From Prevotella sp. (lineage in GTDB: Bacteria; Bacteroidota; Bacteroidia; Bacteroidales; Bacteroidaceae): a stretch of 64,000 nucleotides of DNA. The notes below the pieces were generated by a model. The model saw only the letters and a program-made list of their open reading frames with translations. It ran no database searches and was not told where the DNA came from. Below, piece after piece: positions 1 to 7,942 of the stretch. The stretch covers positions 29,005 to 93,004 of the forward strand of contig JAFPZD010000263.1 in NCBI GenBank assembly GCA_017417465.1. The letters are read 5' to 3'. The position numbers were made by a program, and so were the translations under genes. Each line of letters starts with the position of its first letter. Position 1 is the first letter of the stretch.

Positions 1-1094
1 GCAACAACGAGCACCATACTGCCGAGGGTCCTAAGTTCTACAAGCGCGATGGCTGGTACTGGATTCTCTGTCCGGCCGGTGGTGTGAAGGATGGCTGGCA
101 GCTGGCCATGCGTTCGCGCAATGTCTATGGCCCTTACGAGGCCAAGGTTGTCATGGCGCAGGGCAGCACCACCGTCAACGGCCCTCATCAGGGTGGATGG
201 GTGCATACCGCCCAGGGTGAGGACTGGTTCCTGCACTTTCAGGACAAGTATGAGTATGGGCGTGTTGTCCATCTGCAGCCTGTCACGTGGCGCGACGGAT
301 GGCCTGTCATCGGTCGCGTGCCTAAGAAGGGCTATTGTGGTGAGCCGGTGCTGACATGGACAAAGCCGAAGACCAATTCTCAATTCTCCACTCTCAATTC
401 TCAATCCTCAGTCTCCAACCCCGTCGAGAGTGACGAGTTTAACGAGCCGTGCCTCGGCCTGCAGTGGCAGTGGCATGCCAACTACCAGCAGCAGTTTGGA
501 CAGCCTACACCCTACGGTTTCTTCCGCATGTATTGCCATAAGCTCAGCGAGCAGTTCGTGAGCCTTTGGGAGGCGCCTAACCTGTTGCTGCAGAAGACGC
601 CTGCCGATGCGTTTACGGCCACTGCCCATGTCACCATGTCGGCCAAGAAGGACGGCGACTGCGGTGGCATCATCATGATGGGACGTGACTACTCAGCGCT
701 CGTCGTCTGCCGCACGGGCGACGGCTTCGAGCTGCAACAGCGCACCTGCTACGGTGCCGACAAGGGTAAAAAGGAGGTGGTGACGACGCTGGCTACGCTG
801 AAGGCTACGAGTCGCGATAAGGTGGATTATGATCCCGCCATCTACGAGGACATCTGCCTGCGCCTGACAGTGACGCCTGGTGGTGGTCCCGGCAGTGGAG
901 ACCCAGCGAAGGTGAACTTCGCCTATAGTCTTGACGGCAAGAAGTTCACCGCCGTCGGCGAGCAGTTCCGTATGCGCGAGGGCCAGTGGATTGGCGCCAA
1001 GTTCGGCTTCGTCGCCGTCCAGCCTGCCGGCAAGGGCGTTCGTGGCTGGCTCGATATCGACTGGATGCGTGTATCAGAAGTCAAAACGAAATAG
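1..1094 (+). CDS. Glycoside hydrolase family 43 protein, 3' part only
   Basis: The gene enters from upstream; its reading frame is open from base 3 and ends with TAG at 1092-1094. The first visible residues (NNEHHTAEGPKFYKRDGWYW, then LCPAGG) and the later NGPHQGGWV and HFQDKYEYGRVVHLQPV stretches match the late blades of the GH43 five-bladed propeller, the family of beta-xylosidases and alpha-L-arabinofuranosidases. From about residue 140 of the visible part an all-beta module follows (DEFNEPCLGLQWQWHAN to the end) that fits the C-terminal concanavalin-like sandwich common in these enzymes. Catalytic residues lie mostly upstream of the window, so substrate cannot be called. The Ser/Asn/Gln-rich linker between the modules is encoded by an AATTCTCAATTCTC-type repeat at 372-410 that elsewhere in the window is intergenic. 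A strong hairpin follows the stop codon. Confidence 0.85.
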   Translation, partial: NNEHHTAEGPKFYKRDGWYWILCPAGGVKDGWQLAMRSRNVYGPYEAKVVMAQGSTTVNGPHQGGWVHTAQGEDWFLHFQDKYEYGRVVHLQPVTWRDGWPVIGRVPKKGYCGEPVLTWTKPKTNSQFSTLNSQSSVSNPVESDEFNEPCLGLQWQWHANYQQQFGQPTPYGFFRMYCHKLSEQFVSLWEAPNLLLQKTPADAFTATAHVTMSAKKDGDCGGIIMMGRDYSALVVCRTGDGFELQQRTCYGADKGKKEVVTTLATLKATSRDKVDYDPAIYEDICLRLTVTPGGGPGSGDPAKVNFAYSLDGKKFTAVGEQFRMREGQWIGAKFGFVAVQPAGKGVRGWLDIDWMRVSEVKTK

Positions 1095-1099
1095 TTGCT

Positions 1100-1144
1100 T
1101 TCGCAAGTATGGCATTTGCGGGTCGTAAATGCCATACTTGCGAA
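1100..1144. other. 18-bp perfect hairpin after the GH43 gene
   Basis: Bases 1100-1117 pair without mismatch with 1127-1144 around a 9-nt loop (1118-1126). It starts 5 nt after the GH43 stop codon. There is no T-run on the 3' side, so it is not a classical intrinsic terminator; it could protect the 3' end of the mRNA or mark transcript processing. A second, short dyad (AGCGCAATTGCGCT followed by TTT) lies at 1216-1232. Confidence 0.6.
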
Positions 1145-1240
1145 TGTTTCCTTCGAAAAAAGTTTGAAAAAAGGGTCTCTAACGTCACTTATTAAACTTA
1201 TCTTCTTGTATACAGAGCGCAATTGCGCTTTTACGCAGTT

Positions 1241-1737
1241 TGTGGCATCGGTTCTACACGGTTTTTGTGGCATCGGTTCTACACGGTTTAACACGGTTTT
1301 TTGTGGCATCGGTTCTACACGGTTTTACACGGGCAAGTGTCAGGTGTCAGGCGATGCCGCCAATGTTGGCCGCCGATGTAGGGGCAGGCCCATTCCCGAG
1401 CTACGCTCGCCTACCCGTAGCCTTTGTGCCAGCCCGTTGGCCCGTAAGGGCCAGTGTGCCTTTCATTTTTAAGACAACCCACACAACCTGAACAACTTAT
1501 CCAACCACCGAATGAACAAAGACAACATCCTGGGCGCAAGCGCCCATCCACAACAACGCGGCGGAGGGGGAAGACGATGCCTGGCACCTGACACTGGCCC
1601 TTCGGGCCAACGGGCTGGCACAAAGGCTACGGGTAGGCGACGGAACGTCGGGAATGGGCCTGCCCCTACACTGGCGGCATCGCCTGGCACCTGACATTGG
1701 ACCGTGTAAAACCGTGTAGAACCGATGCCACAACAAC
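1241..1737. repeat. Large imperfect inverted-repeat element, copy 1
   Basis: Three direct copies of a 24-bp unit beginning TGTGGCATCGGTTCTACACG start at 1241, 1266 and 1302, and the same unit occurs inverted at 1709-1732. Inside these lie two GC-rich arms: 1379-1446 (AGGGGCAGGCCCATTCCCGA, then a stretch ending in AGCCCGTTGGCCCG) and its reverse complement at about 1600-1675. The central 130 bp shows no convincing gene. Related arms recur at 2960-3045 and 49911-50175, so this is a dispersed repeat family. No transposase or clear target duplication is visible. The short open frames that cross it on both strands are products of the repeat and are not annotated. Confidence 0.7.
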
Positions 1738-1888
1738 CGTGCAAAACCGTTACTATTGATCATGAGTTCACACGATAGAATAATGAAAGATTCGAACTAC
1801 CAAAAGGAATACTGGTGAATCGTCTAACCATTTCTATGGCAGTAATGACAACAAGGGATATTTCGTATTTGTTGCCATATTAGCCGCA

Positions 1889-2302
1889 TTGTTTATCATC
1901 GCCTTAGTCCTGATTTCTAATTTCCGCAGAAAGCGTGAAGAGCTACAGGCTCCACAGCAAGAACGGACGCTGCTGAAATATACGCCCCCGCCAATAATCC
2001 ATGAAGAAGCCTACCCGTCACCATCATCTCCAGTCATTACAACAGAAACGCCTCAGCGTATTGAGCCAGAAAAGCCATTAGAACCTGCCAAAACAGTCGA
2101 ACAGGTTAAGATATCCCGATACTACGAAGAAGACTACGATACTGGATATGACGATGGTGAAGACGATGCTGTAAGTGGTAACGGCTATGGTGGGCAGTTT
2201 GATGATAGCTGTCCATATAAGGGCAAGAAACGTAAAGAGTACCAGGAGGGCTATGAAGAAGGCTATGAAGCCGGATACGATGACAATATGTCTCAGGAGT
2301 AA
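1889..2302 (+). CDS. Small single-pass membrane protein, probably with a frameshifted start
   Basis: Not recognised. The listed start is a TTG, but the open frame runs back to a stop at 1784-1786, and residues before the TTG complete a clean transmembrane helix (about FVFVAILAALFIIALVLIS) followed by basic RRKRE. No ATG exists in this frame upstream. An ATG at 1762 in the neighbouring frame gives MSSHDRIMKDSNYQKEYW before a TGA at about 1816, and a single-base shift near 1800-1815 would join both parts into one protein of about 180 residues. The cytosolic or periplasmic tail is rich in Pro, then in Glu, Asp, Tyr and Gly (YYEEDYDTGYDDGEDD; EYQEGYEEGYEAGYDD). The stop codon lies in the GGAGTAAAGGAG repeat that follows. 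It may be a decaying gene, or the shift may be an assembly error. Confidence 0.5.
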   Translation: MFIIALVLISNFRRKREELQAPQQERTLLKYTPPPIIHEEAYPSPSSPVITTETPQRIEPEKPLEPAKTVEQVKISRYYEEDYDTGYDDGEDDAVSGNGYGGQFDDSCPYKGKKRKEYQEGYEEGYEAGYDDNMSQE

Positions 2303-2440
2303 AGGAGTAGAGGAGTAAAGGAGGTAAAGTAGAATACCTCTGGCCTGCAGGAGTAGAAGAGGTGGTTTTTCAGAAGTAAAGGAGGGTATTTGTTCAGGAG
2401 TAATGGAGTAGAGGTGTAGAGGAGGTAGAGTAGAATAGAC
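2296..2440. repeat. Polypurine GGAGTAAAGGAGGTAAAGTAGAAT repeats
   Basis: Imperfect reiteration of GGAGTAGAGG, GGAGGTAAAGTAGAAT and similar strings, purine-rich on the + strand, starting within the last codons of the preceding gene. The same family occurs at 17645-17712, 55775-56017 and 57240-57292. Confidence 0.6.
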
Positions 2441-2500
2441 CTGTCTCCCTCCCATCAATGCGCGAGCCAGAGTGTTTCTATATGTTTTCGACGATATGAT

Positions 2501-2557
2501 TCAACCCTTCATTTTTAGTGTATGTGGCTTTGTATCAAAAGGATATGGTGAAGGGTT
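2501..2557. repeat. 57-bp dispersed dyad element (AACCCTTCA...TGAAGGGTT), copy A
   Basis: The element begins TCAACCCTTCATTTTTAGTG, has a GTATCAAAAGGATAT centre and ends GGTGAAGGGTT, so its ends are inverted copies of each other. Close relatives lie at 49575-49631 and, inverted, at 50202-50256. In two of the three places it is the outer boundary of a cluster of other repeats. Confidence 0.6.
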
Positions 2558-2599
2558 CTGATGATGCCTCTTGTGAACGACTCAAGCCGCAAAAGACAT

Positions 2600-2631
2600 C
2601 GCCAGTGTAGGGGCCTGCCCCTACACTGGCG
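2600..2631. repeat. Perfect 15-bp palindrome related to the GC-rich element
   Basis: CGCCAGTGTAGGGGC at 2600-2614 pairs exactly with 2617-2631 around a 2-nt loop. The sequence is the terminal part (TAGGGGC and CACTGGCG) of the larger GC-rich element seen at 1379-1446 and 2960-3045, folded onto itself. It looks like a minimal or remnant copy of that element. Confidence 0.65.
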
Positions 2632-2703
2632 GATAGGCTGCGAATCGGGGCAATAGGACAACTCGTCACGCACATAAATGGTTCCAAATAGCGATTATTA
2701 GTT

Positions 2704-2791
2704 TTGCTGACGAAGGTCGGCAAATCTGCTGACGAAGGTCGGCAAATCTGCTGACGAAGGTCGGCAAATCTGCTGACGAACGTCAGCAATA
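2704..2791. repeat. Tandem array of four 22-bp dyad units, locus A
   Basis: Four contiguous units of the type CTGCTGACGAAGGTCGGCAA plus AT at 2704, 2726, 2748 and 2770; the last ends in GACGAACGTCAGC, which is a perfect palindrome. Units abut with no spacers. A five-unit array of the reverse complement is at 49781-49890. Reading frames across both arrays give similar peptides (FVSRFADLRQQI), which I treat as an accident of the repeat rather than a gene. Confidence 0.8.
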
Positions 2792-2894
2792 TATTATTCT
2801 GTATTTCAGACAATTAGAAATGGGTGTTTTTGGAGTGTTAATAAGGGGCATTTCTTATTTGTATCTCGATATCATGAGTGCTGACAGTTACTCA

Positions 2895-3150
2895 TCCAAA
2901 AGTTGCCAGTCGGCCAATATAGGGGCACAAGGTCAGTCTTGGCGAGAAAAATTATGGTTACACTGGCCCTGCCGGGCCATCGGGCTGGCACAAAGGCTAC
3001 GGGTAGGCGAGCGTAGCTCGGGAATAGGCCTGCCCCTACACTGGCGGAATTGCCCGTACACTGGTGGAATTGCCCGTACATAGTGGCATCACACTCGGCG
3101 GAATCGCCCCTACTGGCGGAATTGCCCCTACATAGTGACATTGTTAATTG
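2895..3150. repeat. GC-rich dispersed element, copy 2, with short tandem GGCGGAATTGCCCCTACA units
   Basis: Bases about 2960-3045 carry the reverse-orientation arm of the GC-rich family (GGGCCATCGGGCTGGCACAA, then GTAGGCGAGCGTAGCTCGGG). From 3040 to 3142 a short unit, GGCGGAATTGCCCCTACA, recurs four to five times with changes. No gene is visible between 2303 and 3344. Confidence 0.65.
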
Positions 3151-3344
3151 GTGGTACAAGATCAGTGTTCGCGAGATGGTTATGGTCACGCTGGCCTGAT
3201 GGGCCAACGAATCATTCACCGGAACTGGCTTTTAATGAGATGTTTACGTAAGAAGTGAATGGTTTTTGGAATACTGATTGCCTTTTGTATTCGCTGTTCA
3301 TTATTAGCGTTTATGCTGTTCACTTAGGTATTTGCTGCTTATTA

Positions 3345-6300
3345 TTAGCGCTTACGGCGATGGAAGAGATCGCCGAGGCCGTTGAAGTCGCGCTTCATGA
3401 TGAGTCCGATGCCCTGCGTGTTGAGCGAGGAACGGGTGAAGTAGCGGTCGTTGGTCTGGTTGTAGACCTTAAGGGCAAGGTTGCCGTTAGGGGTGAGTAG
3501 ATAGCGGATGTCGAAGTCGCCGATGAACGAGGGGTTGGCTTGTGTGGCATTGTCGCGGTAGCCGAACTGCCCGTTGATGAGCAGACGGTTGTTGAGCATG
3601 CGTCCGCTGATAAGTCCTTCGTATTCGGCGTTATGCCACCCTTCGTTTCCAGTGGAGATGTTGGCACCGAAGTTCCAGTCGTTCGACTTAATGACTTGCG
3701 AGAGGAGCTCGTTGATTTGCGTGGAGACAGTGCCCGAGAGGAACGACTGCATGGCAAGCTCCGTCTGGCCATACTGCTGCTGTCCGGCATTGTTGGCGCC
3801 CTGTGTGTAGAAGCGCCCGATGCCAAGGAGGTAGACCACCTGCTGGTTGAGCTCCTGCTCACTGGCGATGATCGACCGTATCATCTGCTGCTCCTCAGCA
3901 TTGACAGTGGGCATTTCAAGATCGAAGTCGACACGAGGCTGACCGGGCGTGCCCTGGATGTTCATCAGGCAGTTGACACGGACGGTATTGTTAGTGAACG
4001 AGTTGCCGATGTTCAGGTCGGAGAGCGACACACCGTTCACCGTATACTTGGCCAGCAGGTTTAGGCTTGCATCGTAGGGGTCACCACCAAAGACGATAGA
4101 ACCACCATCCTGGAACGTGAAGTTCTTCTTGATGATTTGCTGGATGGTGATGCCGTAGGTGCCGCGCTCCACTTGGTAGGTGCCAAACATCTGGAACGGG
4201 CCTTTGTTGTAGAACTGGGCGCGGAGAATGCCCGTGCCGTTGAGGTTGATGTAGTCGCCGGTCTGCTGGTCCATCAGCACGCGCAGGGTGGCGTCGGGGG
4301 TGGCGTTGATGCGGAAGTTGATGTAGAGGTCGGAGGAGCTGTCCGGGGCAGGCGGGGCGGTGCCGGCAAATATGCCGGCCACCCGACCGACGGGGGCGAC
4401 GGAGGCGGGGGCGGCAGAGGAGGAAGCGACGGAGACGGAGGAGGAGGGGGCGGCGGAGGCGGTGCCCCATGTTATAAACTCTTGGTTGGAGATGGCGTCG
4501 GGGTTAGCAGCGTTATAGGCGAAGAAAGAGTTGGCGTTCGGCGTGACATCGCAGTTGATGGTCACCTCGTTGGGACGACCGTGGATGTCAGCATGGCCAG
4601 TGGCATAAACGGTGCCGCAAATGGTGCCACCGTCGAAAGTGGGGAAGTCGTAGGCCAGCAGGTTACGGGCATCGACATCGAAGTCGAAGGTGAAATCCTT
4701 CAGCGTCAGGTGATGGACACCTCCCGTCAGCAGACCTACATGCTCGTAACGGTCGTAGAGATGCCAATTGTCGAAGACCATCTCGTTGGGCAAGAAACGG
4801 ATGGTGTCGCCATGGAGCGTGTAAGTGGTGTTCAGGGGTGTGATATAAGCGGTCGCTTCGACAGCCATCTTGCCCGTGAGATTCATGCCACCGAGGGGGC
4901 CTGAGAGGAGCAGATGACCACGCGCCTTGCCATCGATGCTGCCGATGAAACTCTTCGTGACGTCGTGGATGAAGTCGACGGGCGTGTCCTGTGCTTCGAT
5001 GTCGAGATGGATGTCGCTACGTGCCGGTGAGATATAGCCGTCGACGAGCGTGCGACTGTCGGCACCAGCATCAGCCATGGCGTGAATGTCGATTTGCTTG
5101 TCGTCGGTGTTCCAGGCCGCCTGGGCGTGGAGCGTGCCCATGTCGCCCTGCATGAACTTGAAATTGCTGACGTCGAGGTCGGCCCATGCTTGGAAATTGT
5201 CGCCCAGGGGCTGAACAACGTAAGCACGGCCAGTGGCCAATCCGTCGAAGTCGACGGCGTGGAAGTTGACCAGGTCGAGGACGTAGCCCACGTCGAGGCC
5301 ATGCATATCGATGACGAGGGTGTCACCCGCCTGACGCGATGCTACACCATCGATGATGAGGTGTTGATCGGCATGGTGCAGATTGAAGAAGTCGACCACG
5401 ACGAGCCCATCACTATAGAGGATGTCTGAAGGCTCCATCTCCCAGGTGGCCTCCTTCATGACGATGTGAGAGGGTAGCAGGCGTACGTGGGCTTCGGGCT
5501 TGCCAAGACTGTTGCGGTAGAGCTGGGCGATGGTGTTCATCTGTCCGTGCGACGTGCCATGGTTGTCCCACACGAGCGTCGTCGCAAGATTGTTGTCGCC
5601 AGCCATGGCTTGCAAGTGAAGGTTAAGGCGCTGACCGTCGTCGTTGACACGGGCCACCCGGATGTTGCACTGGGCGGTGTCGCCAAGGGTAGTCAGGTCG
5701 ATCTGTCCGCCAGCATAGCGGCTGTCGCCATAGGTAAAGGCAGGCATGAGACCATTCAGGTCAATCTGCCGCGTCTCGTCGTTGACAAGGGCGTTGAGGT
5801 GGAGGGGACGATGGAGGGTCAGCGGCACGTCGAAGAGCTGTCGGAGCCACTCACTGTCGTTAAGGCGCAGGTCGGCCTCGAAGTTGTTCAGGGTGGCAAC
5901 GGTTGTAGGTGGAAGTCCAGGCAGTGTTGGTAACTTCGACGCGATGAAGTTGGTGAAACTCTGCGGTAGCGTTGCCCAGTCGAACTGTCCAAAGAGCGTT
6001 GCCTCGCCGAAGTCGCCATCCATGCGCAGGTAGTGGAGCCCGTCGTCGTAGCCCGACTTTAGATGCAGATTGTCGAGGGCGAAGGTGGACGAGGGGACAT
6101 CGCCAGTGGCTGTGCGCCGCATCGTAAAGTCGTCGATATCGATGGTGCCCTCAAGGTCGTTTAGGGAACTGCCCGCGATGTCGGCATCGATGTCGCCACT
6201 GAAGGTGGCATCGCCCCAGCGGTCGGAGAGGTTAAGTGCCAGAGGTGCGATGTGGGCAATGCGCCCCAATAGGCGCACGTGCTTGGTGGCACTGGGCATT

Positions 6301-7763
6301 GCCGTTGCACTTCTCGTCTCGTAGGTCCCTTCGAGTTCGGCTTGCAGATTGCTGTCGTCTACCAAGAGGCGACCCGTGGTGCTGCCCTGCTGGTAGGTGG
6401 CGTCAAGCGTCAGGTTCTGGTAAGGGTAGCCACCAAAGTCGAAATGGCTAACGGTGCCTTCAGCATGGAGTGTCTGGCGGTCACCGCCGAGGCTGAGCTG
6501 TGTGGCGATGCGCCCAAGGCGGTCGTTGCTCAGCAGACGTCCCAGGTCAAGGCTGTCGGTAGACAAGGCCCCCGTGAACTGGCGGTCGTCGTCGACGCTC
6601 AGGCGTGCCGACAGGTTGCCGACGTCACATTGCAGGTCGGCCATCGCCGCGATGCTGCCATCGTCATGACACTCGGCATCGCCCGTCAGATGGAGGTTCC
6701 CCGCACTGGTTAGCAGGTTGGCGATGCCGTCAGAGGACTCACCCGCAAGGTCAGTCAGTGTGCGCAGCAGGTCGTTATCGAGGTCGAGTGTCTCAATGCC
6801 GACCTTCCAGCGCAGGCGCTGTCCGATGCCAGCGAGGGCGGCACGCCCCTGCAACTGGAGCGTGGCATCGTCGGCGAGGATGCTGAGCCGTGGCACGTTC
6901 AGGTTTCGTCCACGCCCCTCAATGGCAGCGTCGAGGCGAAATGCCTGTGTAAGCTGCGACAGGCGCGGCACGAGAAAAGCCAGGTCGCGGGGCGCGATGG
7001 TGGTGCCGTCGAGCGCACCGTCGACGGTGAGTGCATCGAGGGTGAACGGGTCGTCGTACGAAGCACGCAGTGTGTCGGCAACGAGGTTAGAGTGGGGCAG
7101 GGCAAGCTTGAAGCCGGTGAGCAGCGCCTGTCGGCGGTTAGCCTCCAAGTGGGCAGCGAAACGGTCGAGTTGCAACCCATGCTGTTCGCTGAGTGCGAGT
7201 CGCTTGACGTTGATGTTGAGCGAGTCGGGGCGTAGCACCTTCAGAGCGATGTGGGCGCTGATGCCACGGACGTCGACATCGTCGTAGCTGACACTGGAGT
7301 TGCGGATAATGAGCGAGTTGATGCGGAGGTCGACGCCACCCTGCTGCGTGCTGTCGGAGGGCGAGCTAAGGGCATCGAGCACAAATTGGTAATTGGGCGT
7401 GCGCAACGAGTCGTCAAGATGATAGAGACGGGCATGGACGCCAAAGAGCTGTGCTGAGGAGATGCTGACGCGCCCATCGAGCAGTAGCAGTAGCTGCAGG
7501 CGGGCCGTCAGACGGTCGGCCGTCAGGAGATGAGCCTGCTGGCGGTCGAGCACGTCGATGTCGTCGATAATGATGCGATTGAAGAATCCAAGATCGACAC
7601 GCCCGATGGTGACGTCGGTGCCTAGTTTGCTGCCAACGGCGGAGGAGAGCTGTCGCGCCATGAAATTCTGGACGGACGGCACACGAATAAGCACAAGCGC
7701 GAGCACGTGGATGGCAAGCACCACCCAAATGGTCCAACTGATGATGTGTTTTAGTCGTTTCAC
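3345..7763 (-). CDS. tamB: TamB-family translocation and assembly module protein
   Basis: A 1472-residue AsmA/TamB-type protein. Residues 1-30 form an uncleaved N-terminal helix (IISWTIWVVLAIHVLALVLI) that would anchor it in the inner membrane, and the rest is the long repetitive beta-rich body thought to span the periplasm as a lipid-conducting groove. The last 300 residues contain the conserved C-terminal TamB domain (GTYQVERGTYGITIQQIIKK and LMNIQGTPGQPRVDFDLEMP). The family acts with a TamA/BamA-type outer-membrane partner; here the candidate is the TamL lipoprotein encoded at 51511. Residues about 1098-1140 are an Ala/Ser/Pro-rich insert (bases about 4345-4470). It is transcribed away from the nqr operon, from a full promoter at 7791-7822. 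Confidence 0.9.
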   Translation of the reverse strand: MKRLKHIISWTIWVVLAIHVLALVLIRVPSVQNFMARQLSSAVGSKLGTDVTIGRVDLGFFNRIIIDDIDVLDRQQAHLLTADRLTARLQLLLLLDGRVSISSAQLFGVHARLYHLDDSLRTPNYQFVLDALSSPSDSTQQGGVDLRINSLIIRNSSVSYDDVDVRGISAHIALKVLRPDSLNINVKRLALSEQHGLQLDRFAAHLEANRRQALLTGFKLALPHSNLVADTLRASYDDPFTLDALTVDGALDGTTIAPRDLAFLVPRLSQLTQAFRLDAAIEGRGRNLNVPRLSILADDATLQLQGRAALAGIGQRLRWKVGIETLDLDNDLLRTLTDLAGESSDGIANLLTSAGNLHLTGDAECHDDGSIAAMADLQCDVGNLSARLSVDDDRQFTGALSTDSLDLGRLLSNDRLGRIATQLSLGGDRQTLHAEGTVSHFDFGGYPYQNLTLDATYQQGSTTGRLLVDDSNLQAELEGTYETRSATAMPSATKHVRLLGRIAHIAPLALNLSDRWGDATFSGDIDADIAGSSLNDLEGTIDIDDFTMRRTATGDVPSSTFALDNLHLKSGYDDGLHYLRMDGDFGEATLFGQFDWATLPQSFTNFIASKLPTLPGLPPTTVATLNNFEADLRLNDSEWLRQLFDVPLTLHRPLHLNALVNDETRQIDLNGLMPAFTYGDSRYAGGQIDLTTLGDTAQCNIRVARVNDDGQRLNLHLQAMAGDNNLATTLVWDNHGTSHGQMNTIAQLYRNSLGKPEAHVRLLPSHIVMKEATWEMEPSDILYSDGLVVVDFFNLHHADQHLIIDGVASRQAGDTLVIDMHGLDVGYVLDLVNFHAVDFDGLATGRAYVVQPLGDNFQAWADLDVSNFKFMQGDMGTLHAQAAWNTDDKQIDIHAMADAGADSRTLVDGYISPARSDIHLDIEAQDTPVDFIHDVTKSFIGSIDGKARGHLLLSGPLGGMNLTGKMAVEATAYITPLNTTYTLHGDTIRFLPNEMVFDNWHLYDRYEHVGLLTGGVHHLTLKDFTFDFDVDARNLLAYDFPTFDGGTICGTVYATGHADIHGRPNEVTINCDVTPNANSFFAYNAANPDAISNQEFITWGTASAAPSSSVSVASSSAAPASVAPVGRVAGIFAGTAPPAPDSSSDLYINFRINATPDATLRVLMDQQTGDYINLNGTGILRAQFYNKGPFQMFGTYQVERGTYGITIQQIIKKNFTFQDGGSIVFGGDPYDASLNLLAKYTVNGVSLSDLNIGNSFTNNTVRVNCLMNIQGTPGQPRVDFDLEMPTVNAEEQQMIRSIIASEQELNQQVVYLLGIGRFYTQGANNAGQQQYGQTELAMQSFLSGTVSTQINELLSQVIKSNDWNFGANISTGNEGWHNAEYEGLISGRMLNNRLLINGQFGYRDNATQANPSFIGDFDIRYLLTPNGNLALKVYNQTNDRYFTRSSLNTQGIGLIMKRDFNGLGDLFHRRKR

Positions 7764-7790
7764 CTCGTTGCAATTGACATTTTAAGAGTG

Positions 7791-7822
7791 CAAAAGTACG
7801 CATTTATTTCGAGACGACCAAA
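7791..7822 (-). promoter_or_regulatory. tamB promoter
   Basis: On the minus strand: TTTG (7822-7819), 20 nt, TACTTTTG (7798-7791), which fits the Bacteroidetes primary sigma consensus. The tamB start is about 28 nt downstream. Confidence 0.75.
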
Positions 7823-7892
7823 TTTTCGGCCTAATTTGCGGTGGTGAGCGTCTTTTTTCCTCAAAAGCGGTGGTTGTTTGAAAAAAAATGAT

Positions 7893-7900
7893 TACCTTTG
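7893..7900 (+). promoter_or_regulatory. nqr operon promoter (-7 box)
   Basis: TACCTTTG lies 43 nt before the nqrA ATG; the upstream TTTG at 7877-7880 is closer than usual, so the -33 box is uncertain. The tamB and nqr promoters are about 70 bp apart and face away from each other. Confidence 0.65.
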
Positions 7901-7942
7901 CGGCATATTTGTTTTTTCATAATTTATAAAACCATCAAAGCA

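Noticed and set aside
1411-1763. Several short frames on both strands over the inverted-repeat element
   Set aside because: They mirror each other because the DNA is palindromic, and show no protein-like composition.
2535-2813. Open frames at 2535-2813 (-) and 49716-49916 (+) giving similar peptides with FVSRFADLRQQ
   Set aside because: The similarity comes wholly from the shared 22-bp repeats; no start signal or independent conservation is visible.
1241-3150. Insertion sequence or transposon
   Set aside because: No transposase, integrase or target duplication; only repeat DNA can be shown.
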